This document shows, piece by piece, positions 46,152 through 54,191 of a stretch of DNA of 64,000 nt; position 1 is the first letter of the stretch, and every line of letters begins with the position of its first letter. The notes beneath the pieces are model-generated. The model saw nothing but the letters and a program-made list of their open reading frames with translations. It had not been told where the DNA came from and searched no databases. This stretch comes from Burkholderiales bacterium JOSHI_001 (lineage in GTDB: Bacteria > Pseudomonadota > Gammaproteobacteria > Burkholderiales > Burkholderiaceae_C): positions 2,504,090 through 2,568,089 of the forward strand of contig CM001438.1 in the NCBI GenBank assembly GCA_000244995.1, written 5' to 3'. The translations under genes and the position numbers were made by a program.

Positions 46152-46718
46152 ATGTTCTTCACGGTTCCGACGCTCATCACCTGGGCCCGCATCGCGGCGA
46201 TTCCCTTGATCGTCGGCGTGTTCTACCTGCCCTTGGACGTGGCCACACGCAACCTGGTGGCCACCGTGCTGTTCGTGGCCTTTGCGCTGACCGACTGGCT
46301 GGACGGCTACCTGGCGCGCCGCATGAACCAGACGTCCACCTTCGGCGCCTTCCTGGACCCGGTGGCCGACAAGTTCCTGGTCTGCGCCGCGCTGCTGGTG
46401 CTGGTGGAACTGGGGCGCGCGCATGCATTGGTGGCGCTGGTGATCATCGGCCGCGAAATCGCCATTTCGGCCCTGCGTGAATGGATGGCCCAGATCGGCG
46501 CGTCGCGCAGCGTGGCGGTGCACATGCTGGGCAAGGTGAAAACGGCCACGCAGATGGTGTCGATTCCCTTCCTCCTGTACGACATGCCGCTGCTGGGCCT
46601 GCTGGACACGCACCGCTGGGGCACCTGGCTGCTGTACGTGTCCGCGGTGCTGACCATCTGGTCGATGATTTACTACCTGCAAAAGGCATTGCCGGAGATT
46701 CGCGCCAAGGCGCGCTGA
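46152..46718 (+). CDS. pgsA: CDP-diacylglycerol-glycerol-3-phosphate 3-phosphatidyltransferase
   Basis: This 188-residue membrane enzyme makes phosphatidylglycerophosphate, the precursor of phosphatidylglycerol. It carries the CDP-alcohol phosphotransferase motif DWLDGYLARR followed by GAFLDPVADK near residues 50-75, within four to five membrane helices. It starts MFFTVPTLITWARI. It is downstream of uvrC, an arrangement common in proteobacteria. Confidence 0.95.
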   Translation: MFFTVPTLITWARIAAIPLIVGVFYLPLDVATRNLVATVLFVAFALTDWLDGYLARRMNQTSTFGAFLDPVADKFLVCAALLVLVELGRAHALVALVIIGREIAISALREWMAQIGASRSVAVHMLGKVKTATQMVSIPFLLYDMPLLGLLDTHRWGTWLLYVSAVLTIWSMIYYLQKALPEIRAKAR

Positions 46719-46722
46719 CCGC

Positions 46723-47697
46723 ATGCTTGCATCGCGCGACCGCGCCTTGGAGGAGCCAGCGCGCGACCGCGCGCTGGTGGGCGCCATGCCCTGGGTGTTC
46801 GTGCTGATCTGGAGCACCGGCTTCGTGGTGGCGCGCTACGGCATGCCGCATGCGCCGCCCTTCGGCTTCCTGGCCTGGCGCTACGCCTTGTCGCTGCTGG
46901 CGCTGGGCCTGTGGATCGCGCTGGCACGCGCCCCGTGGCCGCGCGAGCGCGGGCAATGGGCGCACCTGGCCGCCACCGGCTGCTTGATGCATGCCGGCTA
47001 CCTGGGCGGCGTGTGGGCCGCGGTGAAGCACGGCATTCCCGCCGGCACGGTGGCGCTGATCGTCGGGCTGCAGCCGCTGCTGACCGCGGCCTGGGTCAGC
47101 CTGACGTCGCCAACCCATCGGCTGCAATGGCGCCAGTGGCTGGGGCTGCTGCTGGGCCTGGGTGGCTTGGTGCTGGTGGTGTGGCGGCGCATGCAGGGCG
47201 GCGAGGTCACCTCGCTGAACCTGGGGCTGTCGGTGGCGGCGCTCTTTTCCATCACCGCGGGCACCCTGTACCAGAAGCGCTTCGTGCAGCCGCTGGACGT
47301 GCGCAGCGCCAGCTTCATCCAGCTGTGTGCGGCACTTCTGGTGAGCCTGCCGGTGGCACTGATGGAAACCGAACCGGTGCGCTGGCACCCGCAGTTGCTG
47401 GGGGCCCTGGCCTGGTCGGTGGGCGTGCTCACGCTGGGCGGCAGTTCGTTGCTGTACCTGTTGATCCAGCGCGGTGCGGCCACCGTGGTGGCCAGCCTCA
47501 TGTACCTGGTGCCGCCTTGCACGGCCTTGCTGGCTTGGTTGCTGTTCAACGAGGTGATGACATGGACCATGGCGGCCGGCATGGCGGTCACGGTGATGGG
47601 GGTGGGCCTGGCGGTTCACGGCTCGCACCCCAAGGCACTCATTTCGTCACCGAAGCACCCCCTGAATGCGCAGGGTTCACGAGGGGAATCCGCATAG
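46723..47697 (+). CDS. EamA family (DMT) transporter
   Basis: This 324-residue protein has about ten hydrophobic segments arranged as two EamA repeats. The first is at about 20-150 (IWSTGFVVARYGMPHAPPFGFLAWRYALSLLAL) and the second at about 165-300 (LGLSVAALFSITAGTLYQKRFVQPLDVR). Members of the drug/metabolite transporter superfamily export amino acids or metabolites; the substrate is unknown. It begins 4 bases after pgsA. Confidence 0.9.
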   Translation: MLASRDRALEEPARDRALVGAMPWVFVLIWSTGFVVARYGMPHAPPFGFLAWRYALSLLALGLWIALARAPWPRERGQWAHLAATGCLMHAGYLGGVWAAVKHGIPAGTVALIVGLQPLLTAAWVSLTSPTHRLQWRQWLGLLLGLGGLVLVVWRRMQGGEVTSLNLGLSVAALFSITAGTLYQKRFVQPLDVRSASFIQLCAALLVSLPVALMETEPVRWHPQLLGALAWSVGVLTLGGSSLLYLLIQRGAATVVASLMYLVPPCTALLAWLLFNEVMTWTMAAGMAVTVMGVGLAVHGSHPKALISSPKHPLNAQGSRGESA

Positions 47698-47713
47698 AAT
47701 CCGCCTTCCGTGC

Positions 47714-47742
47714 TTGACACAGGGTGGGGTGGTGGCTGTAAT
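47714..47742 (+). promoter_or_regulatory. Sigma-70 promoter of hupB
   Basis: TTGACA at 47714-47719 and TGTAAT at 47737-47742 are separated by exactly 17 bases. The -35 is a perfect consensus and the -10 has one mismatch. Transcription would start about 145 bases before the hupB start at 47895, giving a long leader. Confidence 0.85.
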
Positions 47743-47894
47743 TCCGTGCGTCTTGAGCGCGCTTCAGTTGCGCTGACGCTGGCGGCTTTTCACAGGGGGC
47801 TGCCACACCATGCATCGCAGCACTTGCTGCCCCGGTTCAAGCGCGTCCGTCGCACCCATTTGACAAGCCCATTGCTGAGAGAGGGGGTACTTTT

Positions 47895-48167
47895 GTGAAC
47901 AAGACCGATCTGATCGAACACATCGCCAAGCAGGCCGACATTTCCAAGGCCGCTGCGGCGCGCGCGCTGGAAGCCCTGATCGGCGGCGTGAAGTCCAGCC
48001 TGAAGAAGAGCAACAGCGTCTCGATCGTCGGCTTCGGCACCTTTGCCGTCACCAAACGCGCCGCCCGCAGCGGCCGCAACCCCCGCACCGGCGCCACCAT
48101 CAAGATCAAGGCCGCCAAGGTGCCGAAGTTCCGTCCGGGCAAGGCCCTGAAGGACGCCCTCAACTGA
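47895..48167 (+). CDS. hupB: HU family DNA-binding protein
   Basis: This 90-residue histone-like protein bends and packages DNA. It has the HU pattern [28 protein letters not shown], the core [21 protein letters not shown] and the C-terminal [14 protein letters not shown]. The start is GTG at 47895, preceded by GAGAGGGGG. A strong sigma-70 promoter lies upstream and tRNA-Val begins 29 bases after the stop. Confidence 0.96.
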   Translation: MNKTDLIEHIAKQADISKAAAARALEALIGGVKSSLKKSNSVSIVGFGTFAVTKRAARSGRNPRTGATIKIKAAKVPKFRPGKALKDALN

Positions 48168-48196
48168 CACCGGTCCCGCTGCGCGTGGCTGGCTGC

Positions 48197-48272
48197 GGGT
48201 GCTTAGCTCAGTTGGTAGAGCGGCGCCCTTACAAGGCGTAGGTCGGCGGTTCGAGCCCGTCAGCACCCACCA
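48197..48272 (+). tRNA. tRNA-Val (anticodon TAC)
   Basis: The cloverleaf folds with acceptor GGGTGCT/AGCACCC, D-stem GCTC/GAGC, anticodon loop CTTACAA (TAC at 48230-48232), T-loop TTCGAGC and an encoded 3' ACCA. The size is 76 bases including CCA. It may be read through from hupB. Confidence 0.96.
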
Positions 48273-48348
48273 CACCACCCGAATCGATGCGGCCATGTGA
48301 CTCATGGCCACCGCCCCATGCGGGGTGCATCCCGTGCGCAGCGCGGCT

Positions 48349-48437
48349 TAGAATGTTTCGCGCCACGGACACGCGCTCAAGGCCTTGCGTGTCCCGGCCC
48401 GAAGCTCGATGAAGGCGAACTGCGGTTCGCCTTTTTT
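48349..48437 (+). ncRNA. Possible small RNA or two-hairpin leader between tRNA-Val and ppiD
   Basis: A -10-like TAGAAT (48349-48354) is followed by two hairpins. One is a perfect 8-bp stem (GGACACGC at 48367-48374 with GCGTGTCC at 48387-48394). The other is a Rho-independent terminator: GGCGAAC at 48414-48420, loop TGCG, GTTCGCC, then six T. The predicted transcript is about 75-80 bases. It could also simply end transcription from hupB and tRNA-Val. No good -35 is seen. The second hairpin alone is a confident terminator. Confidence 0.45.
48414..48437 (+). terminator. Rho-independent terminator upstream of ppiD
   Basis: A perfect 7-bp stem GGCGAAC/GTTCGCC with loop TGCG is followed by six T. 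It separates the hupB/tRNA-Val unit from ppiD. Confidence 0.92.
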
Positions 48438-48497
48438 CTGTTCATCCCGCTTGCCGGCTGACACCGCGCCGCAGACGCGTTGCCCCAAGGACTTCAG

Positions 48498-50423
48498 ATG
48501 TTGGACTTCTTCCGCGACCACGCCAAGAAATTTCAGTGGGTGCTGTTTCCCCTGTTGCTCATCGGCCTGGGCTTCGTCGGCATCCAGGGCTTCTCCAAGT
48601 TCTGGGACGCCTCCAACGCCACCGTGGCCATGGTGGACGGCATTGCCATCACCCAGGCCGAATGGGACCAGGCCCACCAGCGCTACGTGGAACGTGCCCG
48701 CCAGCAGCAGCCCGACCTGGATGTGAAGCAACTGGACACCCCCGTGGCCAAGTCGCAGGTGCTGGAGCAATTGGTGCGTGATCGCGTCATCCTTGCAGCG
48801 GTGAACAAGCAGCACCTGAGCATCGGCGACCAGCGCCTGGTGCGCGAAATGATGGCCAGCCCCGACCTGGCTTCGCTGAAGGCGCCCGACGGATCGCTGG
48901 ACCGTGAAAAGTACAAGCAGGCGCTGGCCGCCCAAGGCATGACCCCCGAGATGTACGAAGCGTCCATGCGCCAGCAACTGGCCATGCGCAGCGTGCTGGA
49001 CGGCGTGGCCGATTCCACCGTGGCGCCGCCGGCCACCGCCTCGGCCGCGCTGGATGCACTGCTGCAGCGCCGCGAGGTGTCCCTGGTGCGCTTCCCGACC
49101 AAGGACTACATGGCCAAGGTCAACCCCAGCGACGCTGACATCGAGGCCTACCACAAGGCCCATCCGGACGAGTTCCGCACCCCGGAGCAGGCGACGATTG
49201 AACTGGTGGTGCTGGACATGGATGCGCTGAAGGCTGGCGTCACCGTGTCGCCTGACGAGCTGAAGACCTACTACGAGCAGAACGCCGCGCGCTTCACCGT
49301 GGCCGAAGAACGCCGTGCCAAGCATGTGCTGGTGAAGGCCGACAAGGACGTTGCCGCCGATGTGAAGGCCAAGGCCAAAGCCAAGGCCGAGGGCTTGCTC
49401 GCCGAACTGCGCAAGAACCCGGCTTCGTTTGCCGATGTCGCGCGCAAGAATTCCGACGACCCGGGCAGTGCCGCGCGCGGCGGCGACCTGGACTTCTTCA
49501 CCCGCGGCGCCATGGTCAAGGCCTTCGAAGACGCCGCCTTCGCGATGAAGCCGGGTGAGATCAGCAACGTGGTGGAGTCGGAGTTCGGCTTCCACATCAT
49601 CCAGCTGGACCAGGTGCGCGGCGGCGCGAAGAAGACCTTCGACGAGGTGCGCGCCGAGATCGAGGACGAACTGCGCAAGCAGCAGGCCGGCAAGCGCTGG
49701 GCCGAAGCGGCCGAGCAGTTCACGAACATGGTCTATGAGCAGCCCGACTCGCTGCAGCCGGCCATCGACAAGTTCAAGCTGATGAAGCAAAGCGCCATCG
49801 TGCGGCGCCAGCCCGCGGCCGACGCCAAGGGCGCGCTGGCCTCGACCAAGCTGCTGGACGCGGTGTTCGCCAACGACGTGGTGGCGAACAAGCGCAACAC
49901 CGCGGCGGTGGAAGTGGGGCCGAACCAGCTGGCGTCGGCCCGCGTGGTGCTGCACCAGCCCGCCCGGGTGCAAGCGCTGGCCGAAGTGCGCGATGCAGTG
50001 AAGTCGCGGGTGCAGGCGCAGCAGGCGGCCGACCTGGCCCGCAAGGAAGGCGCACAGCGCCTGGAGCAGATGCGCAAGGACCCCGCGGCCGACGTGCCCG
50101 GCCTGGAAAAAGTGACCTTCTCGCGCCTGGCCGCGCAAGGCCTGCCGCGCAAGTCGGTGGAAACCATCCTGGCCGCCGACACCGTCAGGCTGCCGGCCTT
50201 CGTGGGCGTGGACATGGGCCCCATTGGTTACATGGCCGTGCGCGTGGACAAGGTGCTGCCGCGCGACGCCACGGGCGACGAAGGCAAGGGCATGGACGCA
50301 CAATACAAGCGCACCTGGGCAGGCGCCGAGACCCTGGCCTACCTGGAAGCCCTGAAGACCCGCTTCAAGGCCGAGGTGCGTGCCAAGGCCCCCGCCGCAG
50401 CGGCCTCTGCCGCGGCCCGCTGA
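48498..50423 (+). CDS. ppiD: Peptidylprolyl isomerase PpiD / SurA-like periplasmic chaperone
   Basis: This 641-residue protein is anchored by one N-terminal helix (FQWVLFPLLLIGLGFVGIQG) with its body in the periplasm, where it assists folding of exported proteins. A SurA-N-like helical domain follows. Then comes a parvulin domain (residues about 275-375: RRAKHVLVKADKD, ARKNSDDPGSAARGGDLDFF, FGFHIIQLDQV) and a C-terminal helical region. The ATG at 48498 (MLDFFRDHAKK) is family-like. Confidence 0.95.
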   Translation: MLDFFRDHAKKFQWVLFPLLLIGLGFVGIQGFSKFWDASNATVAMVDGIAITQAEWDQAHQRYVERARQQQPDLDVKQLDTPVAKSQVLEQLVRDRVILAAVNKQHLSIGDQRLVREMMASPDLASLKAPDGSLDREKYKQALAAQGMTPEMYEASMRQQLAMRSVLDGVADSTVAPPATASAALDALLQRREVSLVRFPTKDYMAKVNPSDADIEAYHKAHPDEFRTPEQATIELVVLDMDALKAGVTVSPDELKTYYEQNAARFTVAEERRAKHVLVKADKDVAADVKAKAKAKAEGLLAELRKNPASFADVARKNSDDPGSAARGGDLDFFTRGAMVKAFEDAAFAMKPGEISNVVESEFGFHIIQLDQVRGGAKKTFDEVRAEIEDELRKQQAGKRWAEAAEQFTNMVYEQPDSLQPAIDKFKLMKQSAIVRRQPAADAKGALASTKLLDAVFANDVVANKRNTAAVEVGPNQLASARVVLHQPARVQALAEVRDAVKSRVQAQQAADLARKEGAQRLEQMRKDPAADVPGLEKVTFSRLAAQGLPRKSVETILAADTVRLPAFVGVDMGPIGYMAVRVDKVLPRDATGDEGKGMDAQYKRTWAGAETLAYLEALKTRFKAEVRAKAPAAAASAAAR

Positions 50424-50474
50424 GGTCACTGCCACAAGGTCCCGGCAGCCTGCCAGGGCGCCGGGCACCGGCGC

Positions 50475-50480
50475 TATAAT
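50475..50480 (+). promoter_or_regulatory. -10 element of tRNA-His
   Basis: A perfect TATAAT lies 14 bases before the tRNA-His 5' end. No strong -35 is apparent. Confidence 0.6.
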
Positions 50481-50493
50481 GCGAGGCTTCGGT

Positions 50494-50570
50494 GGTGGCT
50501 GTAGCTCAGTTGGTAGAGTCCCAGATTGTGATTCTGGTCGTCGTGGGTTCGAGTCCCATCAGCCACCCCA
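50494..50570 (+). tRNA. tRNA-His (anticodon GTG)
   Basis: The acceptor GTGGCTG/CAGCCAC carries the extra G(-1) opposite C73, specific to tRNA-His, and the CCA is encoded. The anticodon loop TTGTGAT has GTG at 50528-50530. The T-arm GTGGGTTCGAGTCCCAT is canonical. A tyrosine integrase gene lies right after it, so its 3' end (about 50549-50570) is the likely attachment site of a genomic island. Confidence 0.96.
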
Positions 50571-50605
50571 AAATTCCCATTTGCAGTCAATCACTTAGAG
50601 CCGAA

Positions 50606-51784
50606 TCAGCGCTCTTTGGGATAAATCTGGGATAAAACCGGCGCCAACGCAGCCTCCAGCCGGTTCATCTCCAGCGCGTCGTGGTCGCCATCCAGCCACT
50701 TGGCATAGGTGCGCAGGAACATTTCGACCGAGTGCCCCAGCTGCTTGGCGCAGTAGGCGGGCCTCATGCCAGCCATCAGCATCATCGTGGCGTAGCTATG
50801 CCGGGTGTTGTAGGGCGGGCGGTAGCGCATACCCAGTCGCCGCAGCGTCGGCTCCCAGAAACTGCGCCGGAAGGCCCGCTCCTCCAACCAGGGCAGGTCA
50901 TAGCGTGGGTCCAGGAATACATGTTCATTGCGGATCTGCGTATGGGCGCGTTGCCGCTGCAATGCGGCCATCGCCCTTGAGTTCAGCGCCACCTTTCGGG
51001 CCACATTGGTCTTGGTGTTGTTTTTTTCCACACCTCGAACGATGGCGCGGTGGATCAGCATGTGCTTGCCAGCCAAGTCCATGTCGGCCCACTGCAGGCC
51101 GAAGCTCTCCGAGGTGCGCAGGCCGGTAAAGAACTTGAACTCGATGTAGTTCCCAATGGGCGCCGGGTAGTGCGCCTTCATGTCCTGGACGATGGATTCG
51201 ACTTCATCCCGCGAGAACGGGTCGGGAAGTGGCTTCTGGTGCTTGGCGCGTGCCACCGAATTGACCGGGTTCGTGGCAATCACTTTGTCGGACGCAGCCA
51301 GGTCCATGGCGCCGCGCAGTACCGACACATAGTTGTTGACCGTCTTGCCCGTCAGGTCAGGGCGCGAGGCAAGGGCGGTCAGCACATCACTGTGCTTCAG
51401 CGCGCGCACGGGGCGGTCGCCAAGTGCTGTGCCGTGCCGGTCGCAGATGGCTTGCTTCCAGAAGCGAATGGCGCTGGCATATCCGGCCGAGGTTGAAACC
51501 TCCAAGCGCTGAGCGGCAAGCCAGTCGTCGAGTTGGGTGCCAACAGTCAGCGGTTGACCAACATCGCCGTCGGAAGGGAAGTACTCGGACAGGGAGAACG
51601 TGCCGAAGCGAATGCGCTCCCGGATCTCGGCGGCCAACCGGTGCGCGTACTTGAGGTTGGACGCCGTGGGAGGCAAGGGCTTTCCGTCCAGGTTCAACGT
51701 GCGTCGAAGGACCTGACCATCGAGAGAAAACTGGACTCGAATCGCGTTGCCGCGGACCTCTACCCCCGACCCCTTTCTACCCAT
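50606..51784 (-). CDS. Tyrosine-type integrase (phage/island, DUF3596 arm domain)
   Basis: This 392-residue recombinase begins with a phage-type arm-binding domain (GRKGSGVEVRGNAIRVQFSL), then a core-binding helical domain, and a catalytic domain. Catalytic elements are the first Arg in FFTGLRTSESFGLQW, the box-II Arg-His in YNTRHSYATMMLMAG, and the nucleophilic Tyr in QLGHSVEMFLRTYAKWL. The box-II His is Tyr, which is usual in this subfamily. It lies 35 bases from the tRNA-His 3' end with its own 3' end toward the tRNA. An excisionase gene overlaps its start. Confidence 0.94.
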   Translation of the reverse strand: MGRKGSGVEVRGNAIRVQFSLDGQVLRRTLNLDGKPLPPTASNLKYAHRLAAEIRERIRFGTFSLSEYFPSDGDVGQPLTVGTQLDDWLAAQRLEVSTSAGYASAIRFWKQAICDRHGTALGDRPVRALKHSDVLTALASRPDLTGKTVNNYVSVLRGAMDLAASDKVIATNPVNSVARAKHQKPLPDPFSRDEVESIVQDMKAHYPAPIGNYIEFKFFTGLRTSESFGLQWADMDLAGKHMLIHRAIVRGVEKNNTKTNVARKVALNSRAMAALQRQRAHTQIRNEHVFLDPRYDLPWLEERAFRRSFWEPTLRRLGMRYRPPYNTRHSYATMMLMAGMRPAYCAKQLGHSVEMFLRTYAKWLDGDHDALEMNRLEAALAPVLSQIYPKER

Positions 51785-51930
51785 TGCTCGTACCCCTTCA
51801 CGCTGATCAGCACGTGACCGTCCGGCGCCCGGCGAAACTCACGACCTTCTGCCCAAATACCGGACTCGATTTTGCGCCTGATTGCTTTGGCGGTGTAGCC
51901 GGTCATCGCGGCGGCAACTCCGATGGTCAC
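51760..51930 (-). CDS. Small excisionase (Xis)
   Basis: This 56-residue product starts at GTG 51930, just after an in-frame stop, and reads VTIGVAAAMTGYTAKAIRRK, then SGIWAEGREFRRAPDGHVLI, then SVKGYEQWVERG. This is the short winged-helix excisionase family that accompanies DUF3596-type integrases. The gene overlaps the integrase start by 25 bases, so the two are coupled. Presence of Xis suggests the island could excise, if the other end is intact. Confidence 0.85.
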   Translation of the reverse strand: MTIGVAAAMTGYTAKAIRRKIESGIWAEGREFRRAPDGHVLISVKGYEQWVERGRG

Positions 51931-52019
51931 GTAACGAGCCGAGGACTAAACCGCTCGCGCGGTAGGCGCTTCGGCGACGCTGGTGGCGGTTCGCCGCACC
52001 CGTGACTCTGCGATGTTGG

Positions 52020-52042
52020 CGACCGAGGCAATCCGCCTCGGT
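52020..52042. repeat. Perfect hairpin, candidate left-end structure of the IS91-type element
   Basis: A 9-bp perfect inverted repeat (GACCGAGGC with GCCTCGGTC, five-base loop) lies 20 bases before the recombinase start. IS91-type elements carry hairpins near their termini, so this may mark the left end. The exact border cannot be set from sequence alone. Confidence 0.4.
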
Positions 52043-52061
52043 CACCGACAGGAGCAGGATC

Positions 52062-52997
52062 ATGGACGTCCCCACCCCGACCCCACCGGCCACCGTCTCA
52101 CCACTGCGCCAGCGCATGCTCGACGACATGCGCATGCGCCAGTTCGCCGAGCATACGCAGGAGGGCTACATCCGGGCCGTGCGCAAGCTCTACACGTTCC
52201 TTGGTCGATCGCCGCACACCGCCACGCCCGAGGACCTGCGCCGTTTCCAGTTGCACCTGGTGGACACCGGCACCGGCCCGGTCACCATCAACGCCACCAT
52301 CACCGGGCTGAAGTTCTTCTTCGACATCACGCTGGGCCGGCCCGAGGTCATGCTCAAGATGACGCACGTGGCCGTGCCGCGCAAGCTGCCTGTGATCCTG
52401 AGCCCCGAGGAAGTCGGCCGCCTCATCGCCGCCGCCCCCAACCTCAAGCACCAGGCCGCCATGTCGGTGGCCTACGGCGCAGGCCTGCGCGTCAGCGAGG
52501 TGGTCTCGCTGAAGGTCGGCGACATCGACGGCGAGCGCATGACCCTGCGCGTGGAGCAGGGCAAGGGCCGCAAGGATCGCTACGCCATGCTCAGCCCGGT
52601 GCTGCTGGAGCGTCTGCGCGCCTGGTGGAGGCTTGGTCACGCCCAAGGCAAGATCCGCCACGGTGGTTGGCTCTTCCCGGGCCTGGACCCCACCGACCAC
52701 GTGACCGCGCGCCAACTCAACCGCGCCGTGCACCTGGCTGCGGCCACCGCCGGCATCGACAAGCGGATCACGCCGCACGGCCTGCGCCATGCCTTCGCCA
52801 CCCATCTGCTGGAGCAGAGGGTCGACATCCGCATCATCCAGGTGCTGCTGGGCCACAAGCGGCTGGACACCACGAGCTTGTACGCCGCAGTGGCCACTGA
52901 CCTGCTGCGCCGGGTCATCAGCCCGCTGGATCACACGTCCGACAGGGCCGCAGGCGAACCTGTTCCCGAGCCTGCACCGCAGCCGCCAGCCCCGTAG
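52062..52997 (+). CDS. Tyrosine recombinase accessory to IS91-type element
   Basis: This 311-residue XerD-like recombinase has a SAM-like N-terminal domain (FAEHTQEGYIRAVRKLYTFLG) and a complete catalytic set: Arg in GLRVSEVVSLKVGDID, HxxR in HGLRHAFATHLLE, and Tyr in LLGHKRLDTTSLYAAV. AGGAG precedes the ATG. It is 12 bases upstream of an IS91 transposase, an arrangement seen in IS91-like elements with an accessory integrase. Confidence 0.9.
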   Translation: MDVPTPTPPATVSPLRQRMLDDMRMRQFAEHTQEGYIRAVRKLYTFLGRSPHTATPEDLRRFQLHLVDTGTGPVTINATITGLKFFFDITLGRPEVMLKMTHVAVPRKLPVILSPEEVGRLIAAAPNLKHQAAMSVAYGAGLRVSEVVSLKVGDIDGERMTLRVEQGKGRKDRYAMLSPVLLERLRAWWRLGHAQGKIRHGGWLFPGLDPTDHVTARQLNRAVHLAAATAGIDKRITPHGLRHAFATHLLEQRVDIRIIQVLLGHKRLDTTSLYAAVATDLLRRVISPLDHTSDRAAGEPVPEPAPQPPAP

Positions 52998-53009
52998 CAG
53001 CACGCCACC

Positions 53010-54191
53010 GTGCGCGGGCGACCTGCCCTGGAGGTCGCCGACATCTTCCGTGCCCACGGACCCGCCTGGCATGAGGCCCAGCGCGGTCACCTGAGCCTGG
53101 CTCAGCTCAAGGTGATGTCGGCCATCACCCAGTGCCGCACGGCGGCACTGGGCGGCCATGTCCTGCGCTGCGACGGCTGCGGCCTGGACCAGGTCTCCTT
53201 CAACTCGTGCCGCAACCGGCACTGTCCGAAGTGCCAGAGCAGTGCCGCCAAGCGCTGGCTGGACGCGCGCCAGGCCGATCTGCTGCCGGTGGAGTACTAC
53301 CACGTGGTCTTCACGTTGCCGGCGCCGATCGCCGACATCGCGTACCAGAACAAGGCGACGCTGTACGGCCTGCTGTTCGACATCGCCGCGGAGACGCTGC
53401 TGCGGATCGCGGCCGATCCCAAGCACCTGGGCGCGAGCATCGGTGCCACGCTGGTGTTGCATACCTGGGGCTCGGCGTTGACCCACCACCCGCACGTGCA
53501 TGGCATCGTGCCGGGTGGCGGGTTGGCGCCCGACGGCACGCGCTGGATCGCCTGCCGGCCGGGATTCTTCCTGTCGGTGCGCGTGCTGTCTCGGCTGTTC
53601 AGGCGCCGCTTTCTGGAGGAACTACAGCGGCTGCACGACAGCGGCGCGCTCAGGTTCTTCGGCGAACACACGGCGCTGGCCGAGCCGGCGGCCTTCAAGG
53701 CGTGGCTCGCGCCGCTGCGCAAGTGCGAGTGGGTGGTCTATGCCAAGCGCCCGTTCGCGGGACCGCAGGCGGTGCTGGCCTACCTGTCGCGCTACACGCA
53801 CCGCGTGGCCATCTCCAACAGCCGGCTGCTCGCGATGGACGAGCGCGGCGTCACCTTCCGCTGGAAGGACTATCGGGCCAAGGGCCAGACGCGCCACAAG
53901 GCAATGACGCTGAGCCCGCAGGAGTTCATGCGCCGCTTCCTGCTGCATGTCCTGCCGGGCGGCTTCCACCGGATCCGGCACTACGGGCTACTGGCCAACA
54001 GCAACCGGCGCGACAACCTGGCGCTCGCGCGCGAGTTGTTGCTGGTGCCTCCGCCCGCGTGCGCCGCGCCGGCAGACGATGCGTCAACTGCACCGGCGCC
54101 GACCTTCGTGTGTGCGCACTGCGGCCACGCCATGGTGGTGCTGCAGGTCTTCCTGCGCGGCTGCTCGATCCGGGCGCCGCCAGCATCATGA
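53010..54191 (+). CDS. IS91 family transposase (Y2 rolling-circle type)
   Basis: This 393-residue transposase has an N-terminal zinc-binding domain (HVLRCDGCGLDQVSFNSCRNRHCPKCQSS), the HUH-type metal motif HPHVH (H160-H164), the two-tyrosine motif YLSRY (Y258, Y262) and a C-terminal CAHCG zinc ribbon. It catalyses rolling-circle-like transposition. The start is GTG at 53010. It appears intact. Confidence 0.92.
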   Translation: MRGRPALEVADIFRAHGPAWHEAQRGHLSLAQLKVMSAITQCRTAALGGHVLRCDGCGLDQVSFNSCRNRHCPKCQSSAAKRWLDARQADLLPVEYYHVVFTLPAPIADIAYQNKATLYGLLFDIAAETLLRIAADPKHLGASIGATLVLHTWGSALTHHPHVHGIVPGGGLAPDGTRWIACRPGFFLSVRVLSRLFRRRFLEELQRLHDSGALRFFGEHTALAEPAAFKAWLAPLRKCEWVVYAKRPFAGPQAVLAYLSRYTHRVAISNSRLLAMDERGVTFRWKDYRAKGQTRHKAMTLSPQEFMRRFLLHVLPGGFHRIRHYGLLANSNRRDNLALARELLLVPPPACAAPADDASTAPAPTFVCAHCGHAMVVLQVFLRGCSIRAPPAS

